Shown here: positions 34,500 through 44,854 of the stretch, one piece after another
Layout: each line of letters begins with the position of its first letter
Numbering within the stretch: position 1 is the stretch's first letter
NCBI GenBank assembly: GCA_947471745.1
Contig: CANJKZ010000820.1
Coordinates: forward strand, 3,013,501-3,077,500
From: Closterium sp. Naga37s-1
Taxonomy: Eukaryota; Streptophyta; Zygnematophyceae; Desmidiales; Closteriaceae
Length of the DNA stretch: 64,000 nucleotides
Direction of reading: 5' to 3'
Position numbers and translations under genes: made by a program
Notes under the pieces: generated by a model
The model's input: the letters and a program-made list of their open reading frames with translations, nothing else
Told to the model about the DNA's origin: nothing
The model's database searches: none

Positions 34500-35340
34500 G
34501 CCGAGCGAGCAGGGCCGGCGCTCGGCGGGCGGCGGCCGGGCAGGCGCACGACGGCGGCGACGGAGGGGCCGCGACAGCTGCGGCAGAGCAGGGCCGCGTC
34601 GGCGGTAGAGCAGGTCCGCGACAGCTGCTGCAGGGCGGGGCCGTGACCGCTGCAGGGCGGGGCCGCGAGGACTGCTGCAGGGCGGGGCCGCGAGGACTGC
34701 TGCAGGGTGGGGCCGCGACAGCAGCAGGAGGCTCCGCGGCAGCTTCTGCAGGGCAGGGCCGCGACCGTGGCAGGGCGCTCCGCAGCAGCTGCTGCAGGAG
34801 CGACGGCGGCAGTCAGGCAGGGGCGGCGTCTAGGGGGGGGGGCATCGCGACAGGCCAGGGCGACGTCCAGGGGGGGGGGGGGGGGGGGGGGGGGCGCGGC
34901 GACAAACAGGGGCAGCCGCGGTGCGCGGGGCTGCAGCGGGCGCGGCGCGCGAAGCCGCAGCGGGCTGCGCGAGGACGGCAGCCACGGCACGTGGGGCTGC
35001 AGCGCGACGCGCGGGCAGCGGACGCGACGCGCGGGGCTGCAGCGCGACGCGCGGGCAGCGGACGCGACGCGCGGGGCTGCAGCAAGCAGCGCGGGCTGCG
35101 GACGCGGCGCGCGGAGCAGCAGCGAGCCGCGCGCGGGCTGTGCCGAGGCGCGACTCGGGCAGCTTGGGCGACGCGCGGGGGAAAAAACGGGCCGCGCGCA
35201 GGAATCAGGTCTGCGCGCTCTAAGCAGCAGAAGACCGCTCAGTCAGCAGACAGCAGGCAGCAGGCAGACGGCGCGCGTAGCGCAGCACGTCACAGGCACA
35301 GTCACAGTCGTGGGGTAGCGGTAGGTGGGCCCGAAAAAAA
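34500..35340 (-). repeat. Copia D GC-rich leader with 40-bp repeats and poly-G run
   Basis: Leader between primer site and gag. It contains a run of about 24 G at 34871-34894 and two adjacent near-perfect 40-bp units (GGGGCTGCAGCGCGACGCGC...) around 35000-35080. No gene is called. Confidence 0.7.
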
Positions 35341-35374
35341 AAGACGGTCCTACGGACCTACGGTTTTGAAACCA

Positions 35375-35508
35375 TGTTAGAATCTAGAGATAGAAATGAA
35401 TGCACTATGGAAGAGTTGGGTACAAGTATGAAACCCTAAATGGGGCTGTACCCCATATTGGCTACCCCACTACAGCCTACACATATATAGCATGCATATA
35501 CTTTGACA
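35375..35508 (-). repeat. 5' LTR of copia D
   Basis: 134 bp. On the minus strand it shows a TATATAT box followed by the shared core GTAGGCTGTAGTGGGG. Its partner is 21602-21735. Confidence 0.94.
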
Positions 35509-36489
35509 CTTCGACCACTCCCGCAGGCGGCCCACCAACACACCGCTTCCTTTGCAGCGCCACTCGAGGAGTCGCTCGTACACCTTCAGCTCCATCGGTC
35601 GGTACCACCACAATCTCCCGCGACCGTGCATCCGCTTCCGTGCGGAGTGAGCTTCCTTTAGGAAATCCGCTGAACGCTTCCAGTTGGAGAGGCACTTGCG
35701 GTGTATGCCACTCTCGCGAGCGAGCGGACGTATGGAAACTGCCACCTGTAGAAGCGCGACATACTTCAGTTTTCGGCGGCGGTATACTGTAGGCTTGACG
35801 CTTGTGATCGTTGAGCTTATGCCTGGGAGAGGGGGGCGGGCATCACGGTTCTGTGAAGCAGGGTGGGGTCGCTTGCGATTAGTAGGAGGGTAGGTAGGTA
35901 TCGGCAACTTCTCTGGGAGCCCGTCGCGTGACCAATATTCAACACCGTCGTCCTCGTCAGCGCCCGGCGCCCCCTCAGGAAACACATCTTCAGCGGCGCC
36001 GGCCTCGGTGTCAGTCTCCGTGCCACCCTCGGCGCCTTTGCCGCCCTCCTCGAGACCCTCCTTCTCAGCGTCAGGGATATCGTCGTCAGCGCCGACTGCA
36101 GATTCGTCCCACGTACAATCGTCGAGACGGCCCCAGCGCTGTCCTGGCACATAATCAGCATCCACATACTCATTTGCGGGCTTCTTGGACTTTGGTTCCG
36201 AGAGGTATTCGTCGAACGCCGAGGGGAGCAAAAGCGTGAGCACGGGAGGATTGCCCGTGTGAACAGGAGACATCGGCAACGGGTGAGAAGGAGGAAGAGG
36301 AGGAACAGGAGGCGCAGGAGGCGCAGGAGGAGCAGGGGGAGCAGGCGGCGCAGGAGGCGCTGGAGGCTGTGGTGGCTCTGGTGGGCTAGGTGGGACACGG
36401 GAGTACCATCCGTCCGCGTCAACTACGAAGGCGGGCTTACGGGTAGGTTTCCTCTTGAACAACAAATGAGTGCCAGAGAATTCGGCCAT
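35509..36489 (-). pseudogene. Tigger/pogo transposase, N-terminal part
   Basis: ATG at 36489. The first 230 residues are a Pro-rich stretch (PAPPAPP repeats) and an acidic region. Residues about 235-327 form a Brinker/CENP-B-like helix-turn-helix (RRRKLKYVALLQVAVS, RKCLSNWKR) with the basic RKRMHGRGR segment. The frame reaches the CTTCG target duplication at 35513-35509 in phase. It would continue in the same phase at 21596 on the other side of the insertion. This shows that the two halves were one gene. Confidence 0.83.
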
Positions 36490-37047
36490 GGCTTCCGCAA
36501 CATGGCGGGAGAGACCAAGAATCTGAATGAGAAAGTGAAAGAATTGGAGAAGAAATGAGGGTTTGGAGGGGACCCCTTCTGGTGTGCGGCTCGAGGTCCT
36601 CTTCAGGGATAGTCGGGTACCCCCCTGCCTAAACCCACAGAGGAGGGAATCGCGGCACGTATTTGCTGCGCTGGTAGGGATATTCCACCCCCTTCTCGAA
36701 GGTTCGGGTGAAATGGTGCACCCTGGCAGCGCATGACATTCCTAATGGGCCGCACGGCAGGATGCACGTCATCGCTGGCAAGTGCGTTGCTCCGGGACAG
36801 GCTTTGTGCGGTGGGAAAGCGAGTCGCGGCTGTTTTCGGCGGGATTTCATGCACGATCCCATGCGCACAGTACATGGTCTCATTCGCCTTATTGATGGTT
36901 TCAGTTTCGTACCTCTAAAACCAAAAATCATTTTTGACATTATAAAAGCGCCGGCACTTATGGTCATTCCTCAATTACAAGCGCCGCCGATAACAAAACC
37001 GATTTTATTATAAGCGCATATGCGCCTATATTCGGGGCTAGACGGTA

Positions 37048-38224
37048 CATGGTTACGACCTTACCGGTAATATAACCTTCAACCTTCAACCAATGCGACT
37101 TGAGGATTCTCGAGGACCGATAGGGTTGACTAGGGCCAGCAGGACAAATGAGACGAATTCGTTACAGATGTAACATAAATGGTTACGAAATTCTTTACAG
37201 ACGTAAAAAAATAATACCGTATGAACAACCACTAGCAAGCCCTCAACAAATTCTCCCGGACATAACACCCTAGGGTAGATCTAAAAATACAGGGGAAAAA
37301 AGGGGGGTGTCTTCTCATAGGAAAAAGCTACATAATACCCGGGTGCATATAAATGGTATATTTTAGTGTTAGTATTTTTTTATTAGAGAAGTTGAGTGTT
37401 ACCATGGGCTTTTAAAGGCCAAACCCCGAATTACTCAAAGCTGGTCAACTCGGTAAAACCTAAGTTCGGGAGGAGGTTGGGGGAATGGTTCGGAACAAAA
37501 GCGAACGCAATGATTCGCGAAAAGAATGGGCGAAAGCAAAGTGAATCGCAACACTGGGCCCCAAGTAACCGCCCCAAACTGGAAAGTCAATGCCTTTGCT
37601 GAATTACCGTCACGCCACCAAACTGTCATCACTTTTGGGCACAGCCCCAAGCAGGTGGGGATCCCTCGACGTGGATCGGCAGAGGAAGGTGCGGGAGGCA
37701 CAGTGTCACCAGTTTGCTTTTGACTTTGTAATTCGGGCTTTGGGCTTTAAACATCACGTGTTAAGGCGCGAATGCCAGTTTCGACGCGAACGTCATCAAC
37801 CCCTCGAAAATGTCATTTGGCACCCCCCTGGCCACATGCAGCGGAAGATTCTCCAGCACGTGGCGACAGCGAAATAGTGGGCGGGGGGGAATCTCGGCAG
37901 ATTTGATGTGAAAGAACAGAGAAATTTCATCGAGCGAGGAATTTTCGCGATATATTTCCATATTTGCATCTACTCATTAACAGCTATAATATAGAATCAG
38001 TAAGAAAAGGGGGGTGTTATAAAAAATCATCCAAAAAGGGGGGTATAGTGAAATCGAGGTCGCCCATAGCACCCACCCTGCACAAGCTACCCGGGGGTGC
38101 TCTATCATGGGGGGGTGTTTTGTCCAAAATACGGTAGCAGATGTTGGCTACCAAAAACTATTATAGCTTATCTCCAAAAATATGCATTTCGTTCCGTTTT
38201 CTTCACCCAAATTTTCCACATCAC
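37048..38224. other. Intergenic spacer, no gene seen
   Basis: AT-rich sequence with several G-runs (37290-37310, 38015-38050, 38100-38115). No coding segment or RNA gene recognised. Confidence 0.5.
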
Positions 38225-41200
38225 CTATTGCCGCCCACTTTTCTCTTTCACAACCTCCACCACCTCCTCCCCATCGCTCTCCCCATCACTCTCCCCCGCA
38301 CTCTCCCCCCCGTCACTCTCACTCCCAGACACCACTCCACGCGTCTCGGCGCGCTTGCTCCTTTCCGCCGCCCGCCGGCTCTTTTCCTCGGCGGCAGCCA
38401 TGCGCTGCAGCACGGCCTTGTTGGGCGCCAGCACCATGTGCATCGACCGCCCCTCCAGATGCGCCTTCGACTCCACGATCGCCAGCTGCAAGGGGAGTGG
38501 GAAAGACATGAGTAGAAGAGGCACGCGCATTAAGGTGAGGGGGGTGAGTGTGGCCTTGTTGCGCGCTGGCACCTATGTGCACCGATCGCCCCTCCAGATG
38601 CGCCTTCGACTCCACTATCGCCAGCTGCAGGGAGGGAGCAACAGGGCAGAGGGAAGAAGGTGAGGGGTCAAGAGTGTGCCCGGAGGTGAGGGCAACACAG
38701 CCCACACCATGCTAATTGCTCACCTCAGCCACACCATGCTCTCACCTCAGCCACACCATGCTCTCACCTCAGCCACACCATGCTCTCACCTCAGCCACGT
38801 CGTGTTGGAACTTCTCAAAGAGCTTCACCCCCAGCTCCTTGAACTCCATCTCGCGCCCTCTGAACTGCGCCGTCAGCTTCACCTGCCCTCCCACACACAC
38901 TCCCAAGGCGGGAGTGGAAAAGGTGGAGAGAGGGGCAGAAAGGAGGAAGGGCAGACGGCAAGGGAGGGGAGAAGGGACAGATGAGGAATGGGGAAACATA
39001 TGTGAGAAAGTCTTTTGTAGCTCTTATTTTGCCGTACACAGTATCCCCATCATTCTTCACTCGTTATCCCCACCATGCATCACCCCTTCTCCCCACCATG
39101 CATCACCCCTTCTCCCCACCATGCATCACCCCTTCTCCCCACCATGCATCACCCCTTCTCCCCACCATGCATCACTCCTTATCCCCACCATGCATCACCC
39201 CTTCTCCCCACCATGCATCACCCCTTCTCCCCACCATGCATCACTCCTTATCCCCACCATGCATCACCCCTTCTCCCCACCATGCATCACCCCTTCCCGA
39301 TATGCATCACACCCCTTCCCCATATGCACCACACCCCTTCCCCATATGCACCACACCCCTTCCCCATATGCACCACACCCCTTCCCCAGATGCACCACAC
39401 GCCTTCCCCAGATGCACCGCACCTTATCGCCATCATGCACCGCACCTTATCGCCATCATGCACCGCACCTTATCGCCATCATGCACCGCACCTTATCGCC
39501 ATCATGCACCGCACCTTATCGCCATCATCCACCGCACCTTATCGCCATCATGCACCGCACCTTATCGCCATCATGCACCGCACCTTATCGCCATCGTGCA
39601 GGAATTTGAGCGCCTGCTTGAGGCGCACGTTGTAGTCCCCCGTGTCAATGTTGTACCTGGGGAGGACCAGTGGGGAGGGGGTGGAGGGTCGGGGAAGGCA
39701 CAAGCAGAGTGAAAGCACTGATGCCTCACGTCACTCACAATTGGGTCGCACGTTGTAATCGCCCATGTCGATGTTTTACCTGGGTGGGAGGGGGAGGAGG
39801 GAGGAGAGGGGGAACGCACAAGGAGAGTCAAGGGGCGATTGCCTCGAATGCTGCAAATGCCTCACACTCACTCACTCTCACAGGTATGTCGGCACGACAA
39901 GTGGACGCATGCCTTACTAGACAAATGGCCGGAGCAGGGAAGGGGTTGGGTGGGGAGGGGCGATGGGCGAGAAGAAAGTTGCAGGAGGGAAAAGTGGAGG
40001 AGGGGAAAAGGGTAGAGAAGCTGTGGGGAAGGGAAGTGAGAGTGTGCGTTCTCAACGTCAACATGCAAACTTTTTCTCAACTAAGCAATCCCAAGGTTGA
40101 CATGCAATCCCAAGGTGGACATGCAATCCCAAGGTTGACATGCAATCCCAAGGTTGACATGCAATCCCAAGGTTGACATGCAATCCCAAGGTTGACATGC
40201 AATCCCAAGGTGGACATGCAATCCCAAGGTTGACATGCAATCCCAAGGTGGACATGCAATCCCAAGGTTGACATGCAATCCCAAGGTTGACATGCAATCC
40301 CAAGGTGGACATGCAATCCCAAGGTTGACATGCAATCCCAAGGTTGACATGCAATCCCAAGGTTGACATGCAATCCCAAGGTTGACATGCAATCCCAAGG
40401 TGGACATGCAATCCCAAGGTTGACATGCAATCCCAAGGTGGACATGCAATCCCAAGGTTGACATGCAATCCCAAGGTCTGAGAATTCTAAAAATTTGCTC
40501 ACAGAGATGAAGGGTTGGCACGAACGAGGGAGTGAGTGAGGAAGTGAGTGAGTGAGTGAGTGAGGGAGGGAGGGAGGGAGTGAGGGAGTGAGGGAGTGGG
40601 GAGCTGACCGCATGTTGAGCTCCTATCGGCATGTCCTTGATAATACAAAGAAATGGATTACAGGGATGGAAGAAGGGCTGGATTGGCACGAGTGAGGGAG
40701 TGAGAGGGTGAGTGAGGGAGCTGACCGCATCTTGAGTTCCTTGAGCTCCTGGCGGCTGGCAGCAGCCTTCTTCTGCTGCTCGCGCTTCTTCTTCTGCTGC
40801 TCGTACCGGAACTTGCTGTAACGAGGATGAAACAGGTGGGACGGGATGAGGCAGTAAACAAGCAGAAGCAAGACAGAGTATGATTGCTTACCAGAGAGAG
40901 GCTGAGGGAGGGAGCTGAAGGTAAACAGCACACACAAACGAGCACACAAACGAGCACACAAACGAGCACACAAACGAGTGCATACTCACATACACCAGAC
41001 GCAATCACTGAAATGTCAGTACGCCTCCTACACAAACAGCCCGTGTGAGTGGGTGAGGTGAGCACTGAGCGTTCACCTGTAGTCCATGATTCGTGCCACA
41101 GGCGGCTTGGCATCCGCTGCTATCATCACCTGCTCTCACCCCCGCATGCATGCCACGCAAGGGCGGGGCAGGGCAGGGGAGAGGAGGGGAAGGGAGGGGA

Positions 41201-42842
41201 GGGGAGGGCAGGGGAAGGGAGGGGAGGGGAGGGGAGGGGAGGGGAGGGGAGGGGAGGGGAGGGCAGGGGAGGGCAGGGCAGGGGAGTGCAGGGGAGGGCA
41301 GGGGAGGGCAGGAGAGGTTAGGGGAGGGTAGGGGTGTTAGTGTTAGCCTTCAATCTCACATTTTGTACTTGTACTTTATTTATCCTAGTTTAGTATACTT
41401 TGCACTTGTGTTTGGTTGGGTGTACGCCCACATCCCAACCAGACTCAGATGTGATCTGCAAGCAATCTCCAACCCACCAGTTGGGGATTGCCTTGGGATT
41501 ACCCCAATCCCTAGATATTGCCCCCGATTCCCTCCCCATCCATTTCTTGCTCATTGTGGATGTACTTAAAGAGCTTCAAGCTCATTACTAATTCATAGAT
41601 TCTAAGCTCAAGTTCTGACCAGGGGGGGGCAGGGGAGGGCACGGGAGGGCACGGGAGGGCAGGGAGAGCAGGGGAGGGCGGGGAAGGGCAGGAGAGGTTA
41701 GGGGGGGGTAGGGGAGGGTAGGGGAGGGCAGGGAAGGGCAGGGAAGGGTAGGGGAGGGAGGGGGGGGGGGGGGGCAGGGGAGGGTAGGGGTGGGAGGGGA
41801 GGGGAGGGGAGGGGAGGGGAGGGGAGGGCAGGGAGGGAGGGCAGGGGAGGGCAGGAGAGGGTAGGGGAGGGCAGGAGAGGGTAGGGGAGGGCAGGAGAGG
41901 GTAGGGGAGGGCAGGAGAGGGTAGGGGAGGGCAGGAGAGGGTAGGGGAGGGCAGGAGAGGGTAGGGGAGGGCAGAAGAGGGTAGGGGAGGGCAGGAGAGG
42001 GTAGGGGAGGGCAGGAGAGGGTAGGGGAGGGCAGGAGAGGGTAGGGGAGGGCAGGAGAGGGTAGGGGAGGGCAGGAGAGGGTAGGGGAGGGCAGGAGAGG
42101 GTAGGGGAGGGCAGAAGAGGGTAGGGGAGGGCAGGAGAGGGTAGGGGAGGGCAGGAGAGGGTAGGGGAGGGCAGGAGAGGGTAGGGGAGGGCAGGAGAGG
42201 GTAGGGGAGGGCAGGAGAGGGTAGGGGAGGGCAGGAGAGGGTAGGGGAGGGCAGGAGAGGGTAGGGGAGGGCAGGAGAGGGTAGGGGAGGGCAGGAGAGG
42301 GTAGGGGAGGGCAGGAGAGGGTAGGGGAGGGCAGGAGAGGGTAGGGGAGGGCAGGAGAGGGTAGGGGAGGGCAGGAGAGGGTAGGGGATGGTAAGGGAGA
42401 GCAGGGGAGGGTAGGGGAGGGTAGGAAAGGGCAGGGAAGGGCAGGGGAGGGTAACGGAGGGAGGGCAGGGGAGGGTAACTGAGGTGGGGCAATGAAAGCG
42501 GAAGAATGAGCGAATGGAGAAGCAATCACGGGCTCTCCCAACGGGACAGCAGCAACCACTCACCAGGTTCAACTCTGCAACCCTACCTCTGGGTGGAATC
42601 GCAGCAGCACACCCCAGCACATCCCAGCACACCCCAGCACACCCCAGCACACCCCAGCACACCCCAGTACACCCCAGCACGCCGCAGCACGCCGCAGCAC
42701 GCCTCATCACATCCCAGAACGCCTCAAAACTCCCCAGCACCGGCTCACCAGGTCAAGCCCCGCCTCTCGGGCCTTGGAGAGCGCCTCCTCTCTCGATACT
42801 ATCCCCAGCTGCTCTCATGCTCGCTCGCACAGACGGGCACGC

Positions 42843-42890
<48 letters not shown>

Positions 42891-44854
42891 ACAGGCACAG
42901 GCAGAGGGAGCGGGAAAGGGAGAAAGAGAGGGGCGAGTGGAAGAACAGTGAGTTTCAGTCAGGAACAGGAGAGGAGAGGAACGGCCACGACTACAGCCAT
43001 GGCTCAAGTTAGTCACAGCGGCAGGTAATAAAAAAGGGCGACGGTGAGACTAGGAGATGGGAGGCGCGGCGCGAGAGAGAACAAAGATGTACACCTACAA
43101 TAACTCGAGAAGGACTCCTTGTTCAATGCTCTTGTTCTCTCGCTCGCCTACACTACGCGAAGAAAGCAGCAAGTGTGCATTGACAGAGGTCAAAGGGGCG
43201 CCAAGGAGAATCCCTCCGCGCAGCCACGCGGTGCTGCACTCACCAGAGCCTGGTCCTCTGCCAGCAGCCGCAGCGTGGGCACCCTGCCACGTGGAGGGAC
43301 GGATGGATGGGTGCAGAATGGTTTGGCATACGGGGTACGTAGATACATGTTGCATGGTGGATGGTGGATGGTGGATGGTGCATGGTGGATGTTACATGGT
43401 TACTGGTGGATGGTGCATGGTGAATCGACTCGACTAGTGACTGGCATGTGGCGACTAGTGAGCCGACTCGACTCGACTAGACTCCACACACGCAATCACG
43501 CAATCGATTCGCACATCAAAATGAAGACGCGGTGCGAACATGGTGACCGTTAGGTCGGTTAGGCTCGACTCGCGATGGCCAGGTCGTTCGCGTTGCGGCA
43601 GAGCGAACGCTGCGAGATCGTCGTCGGCAAAGGAGGGAAGTCTCTTTTAAGAACATCGTGATTCTCAAAAGTGATGTCAACATTGTCGGCAATGGAGGGG
43701 ATTTTCTTACCGCGACCCACACGAACCCCCCACACGCGCACCCGTCGTGATCACAGTGCTTCGCGCGACCCCCCACACCCGAGCATTAACCCCCCGCACC
43801 CAATCCCCTCACACTCTGAATCGGATATAGTTCGACGAACCACTTCAACAACACGCACGAGCCGCGTCGAAACAGCGCGTCGAGTCAACCTTCGCGTTCC
43901 GAGGCGCCTCAAAGACACCCTCGCGACGCGTCAAGATAGCGCACCGTGCCACGGCTCAGACGCCTGCAGCTGCTCTCGCCGACAGCTCGCGCGTCGTGTG
44001 CGGCGAAATGCACGCACAGGTGACCGCTTTAATCCGCTCCGCCTCAAATCTGCTGCGCAAACTAAAGCCTACGTTGAGACGCATCGGACCGAACTTTCCA
44101 CAATCCATGCTAACCAAACGGTCTCCAATGGGACGCGTCGCGACAGCCCCGAGGCAAGCGATCCACGGGCTACGATGCATTGCGCTCCAGAGGCTGCATT
44201 GCCCCCCTTCCCCCCCCCGCCACCTCCCCACCTCTCTCCCCCCCTCCCCCCCCCCCCCCCCCCCCCGTCGCTCACGGCTTGCCTTCTAATCTAATCAAGC
44301 CTGGGAAGTTTCACCTAACGTCAGGGATCCTTCTTATTATTGCTTATCTAGCACGGCTGTTGGCATGCGATTCGACTCACCTGTCCACCATTCACCTGCA
44401 CTCCGTCTCATCTGATCTACTGTTCACCTGAGGTCCGTCGACATTAGTGTTCATCTGCAGTGCGAATCACCTGCTTTCAGTTTCACCTGCGGTCCGGCTC
44501 TCACCTGATATCACTGTTCATCAGCGGTCCGTCCTTATCATCCGTCTGTTGCTGCTGCCGTCTCATCGGCGGCCGTTGCGACGGCCGCGCACCAGCGGGC
44601 CGCGGCCGCGCGCCTCCCGCCCTCGCCGTCACCTCTAAGCGCGCCGAGCGGTTGCCTCCGTGCGGCCAGCCGTGACTGGGCCCGCGCCCGCCGACGAAAT
44701 CAGCTGAAACTCGCGACACAGAGTGGCGTATACCGGCTGGTGGTAACCATGTTACGGACGAAGGCTGGCTCGCGGGAGTTCTGAGAGTGGCGGTGGGCTC
44801 TGGACGAATGGTGGCGAGACGCGTTGCTCCGATGTGAGTCAATGCTGACGCCAT
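38225..44854 (-). CDS. IF3: Plastid-type translation initiation factor IF-3, 8 exons, 340 aa
   Basis: Exons on the minus strand: 44854-44505, 43283-43244, 42811-42749, 41129-41077, 40815-40726, 39656-39584, 38882-38790, 38485-38225. Every junction has GT/AG and the phases add up to exactly 1,023 nt. Exon 1 starts MASALTHIG and is rich in Ala, Arg, Ser and Thr, as in a chloroplast transit peptide. The IF-3 N-domain has RVPTLRL and QLGIVSREEAL, the linker signature is AKPPVARIMDYSKFRYEQQ, and the C-domain has RYNIDTGDYNVRLKQALKFL, FRGREMEF and HLEGRSMHMVLAPNK. The last 45 residues form an acidic Glu/Ser/Asp tail, as known for chloroplast IF-3. The protein should stop premature 30S-50S joining in plastid translation initiation. 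Mitochondrial targeting cannot be excluded. Confidence 0.9.
38553..38645 (-). repeat. Intronic copy of the 5' end of IF-3 exon 8
   Basis: About 80 bp matching the first part of exon 8 (CTGGCGATAGTGGAGTCGAAGG on the minus strand), including its CAG acceptor, lies just upstream of the real exon. Confidence 0.8.
38717..38789 (-). repeat. Tandem copies of the IF-3 exon 7 donor junction (22-bp units)
   Basis: Exon 7 ends GACGTGGCTGAG/GTGAGAG. Three to four units of the form CATGGTGTGGCTGAG/GTGAG follow immediately in the intron, each with an intact-looking donor. Confidence 0.82.
39060..39583 (-). repeat. 22-23-bp minisatellite grown from IF-3 exon 6 donor junction
   Basis: Exon 6 ends CACGATGGCGATAAG/GTGCGG. 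About eight units CATGATGGCGATAAGGTGCGG follow directly. They grade into related 22-bp (GTGCATATGGGGAAGGGGTGTG) and 23-bp units across about 520 bp. The first units repeat the donor site exactly. Confidence 0.85.
39734..39785 (-). repeat. Decayed copy of the IF-3 exon 6 acceptor side
   Basis: The minus strand reads CAG then TAAAACATCGACATGGGCGATTACAACGTGCG. It matches the exon 6 start, which encodes YNIDTGDYNVR, but has a stop in place of Tyr. Confidence 0.8.
40086..40473. repeat. 19-bp minisatellite, CAATCCCAAGGTTGACATG
   Basis: About 20 tandem units in IF-3 intron 5, with two variants (GGTTGAC and GGTGGAC). Three frames are open on the minus strand only because 19 is not a multiple of three. 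Confidence 0.93.
40604..40626 (-). repeat. Copy of the IF-3 exon 5 donor junction
   Basis: The minus-strand GAGCTCAACATGCG/GTCAGCTC repeats the end of exon 5 (GAACTCAAGATGCG/GTCAGCTC) about 120 bp into the intron. Confidence 0.75.
41160..42490. repeat. G-rich minisatellites: GGGGA runs and a 20-bp array
   Basis: 41160-41335 is (GGGGA)n with GGGCA variants. 41625-41845 is similar. 41850-42390 is about 27 near-identical units of GGGGAGGGCAGGAGAGGGTA with rare AGAAG variants. All of it lies in IF-3 intron 3. The G-runs are compatible with G-quadruplexes on the plus strand. Long minus-strand Pro/Ser/Leu ORFs here are artefacts. Confidence 0.92.
42600..42695. repeat. 10-bp array CACCCCAGCA and (GGCA)n at 42846-42890
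   Basis: About eight units of CACCCCAGCA in IF-3 intron 3, and a separate GGCA tetranucleotide run in intron 2. Confidence 0.85.
44380..44504 (-). repeat. Degenerate copies of the IF-3 exon 1 donor junction
   Basis: Exon 1 ends GACGGACCGCTGATGAACAG...ATCAG/GTGAGA. The following intron holds GACGGACCTCAGGTGAACAG...ATCAGATGAGAC and several further CAG/GTGA sites, giving at least five donor-like sites in 125 bp. Confidence 0.72.

Larger units (their letters stand above)
21602..35508 (-). mobile_element. Ty1/copia retrotransposon D, carrying nested element E
   Basis: LTRs of 134 bp lie at 21602-21735 and 35375-35508 with about seven differences. CTTCG flanks both ends (21597-21601 and 35509-35513). 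The PBS-like TGGTTTCAAAAC is at 35363-35374. Without element E it is about 6.9 kb. It is inserted in the transposase exon of the Tigger element. Confidence 0.95.
20007..37045 (-). mobile_element. Tigger/pogo-type DNA transposon, split by nested copia D+E
   Basis: Terminal inverted repeats of about 24 bp lie at 20007-20030 (CCGTATGGCCCCGGATATAG...) and 37022-37045, with a few mismatches. A TA dinucleotide flanks each end (20005-20006 and 37046-37047), as expected of the Tc1/mariner superfamily. Subterminal GCGCTTAT-type repeats occur at both ends. Without the 13.9-kb copia nest the element would be about 3.1 kb. It encodes a CENP-B/Tigger-type transposase on the minus strand. Confidence 0.85.

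Noticed and set aside
20304..36489. Host gene domesticated from a Tigger transposase
   Set aside because: Intact TIRs with TA flanks, a 13.9-kb insertion in the coding region and two nonsense codons point to an ordinary dead transposon.
37230..38133. Weak inverted similarity around TACCGTA...ACACCC on both sides of the spacer
   Set aside because: Matches are short and interrupted by G-runs; no target duplication found, so I do not call a transposon.
40086..40473. CRISPR-like direct repeats
   Set aside because: Units are contiguous with no spacers, and the DNA is eukaryotic nuclear.
41511..42740. Pro/Leu/Ser-rich minus-strand ORFs up to 409 codons
   Set aside because: Pure translation of the 20-bp G-rich array within IF-3 intron 3; no start context or homology.
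43516..43776. Possible extra IF-3 exon on the minus strand
   Set aside because: Exon 1 (ending at 44505) and exon 2 (starting at 43283) already join in phase to give an IF-3-like DIRVPTLRL; this stretch has no similarity to the family.
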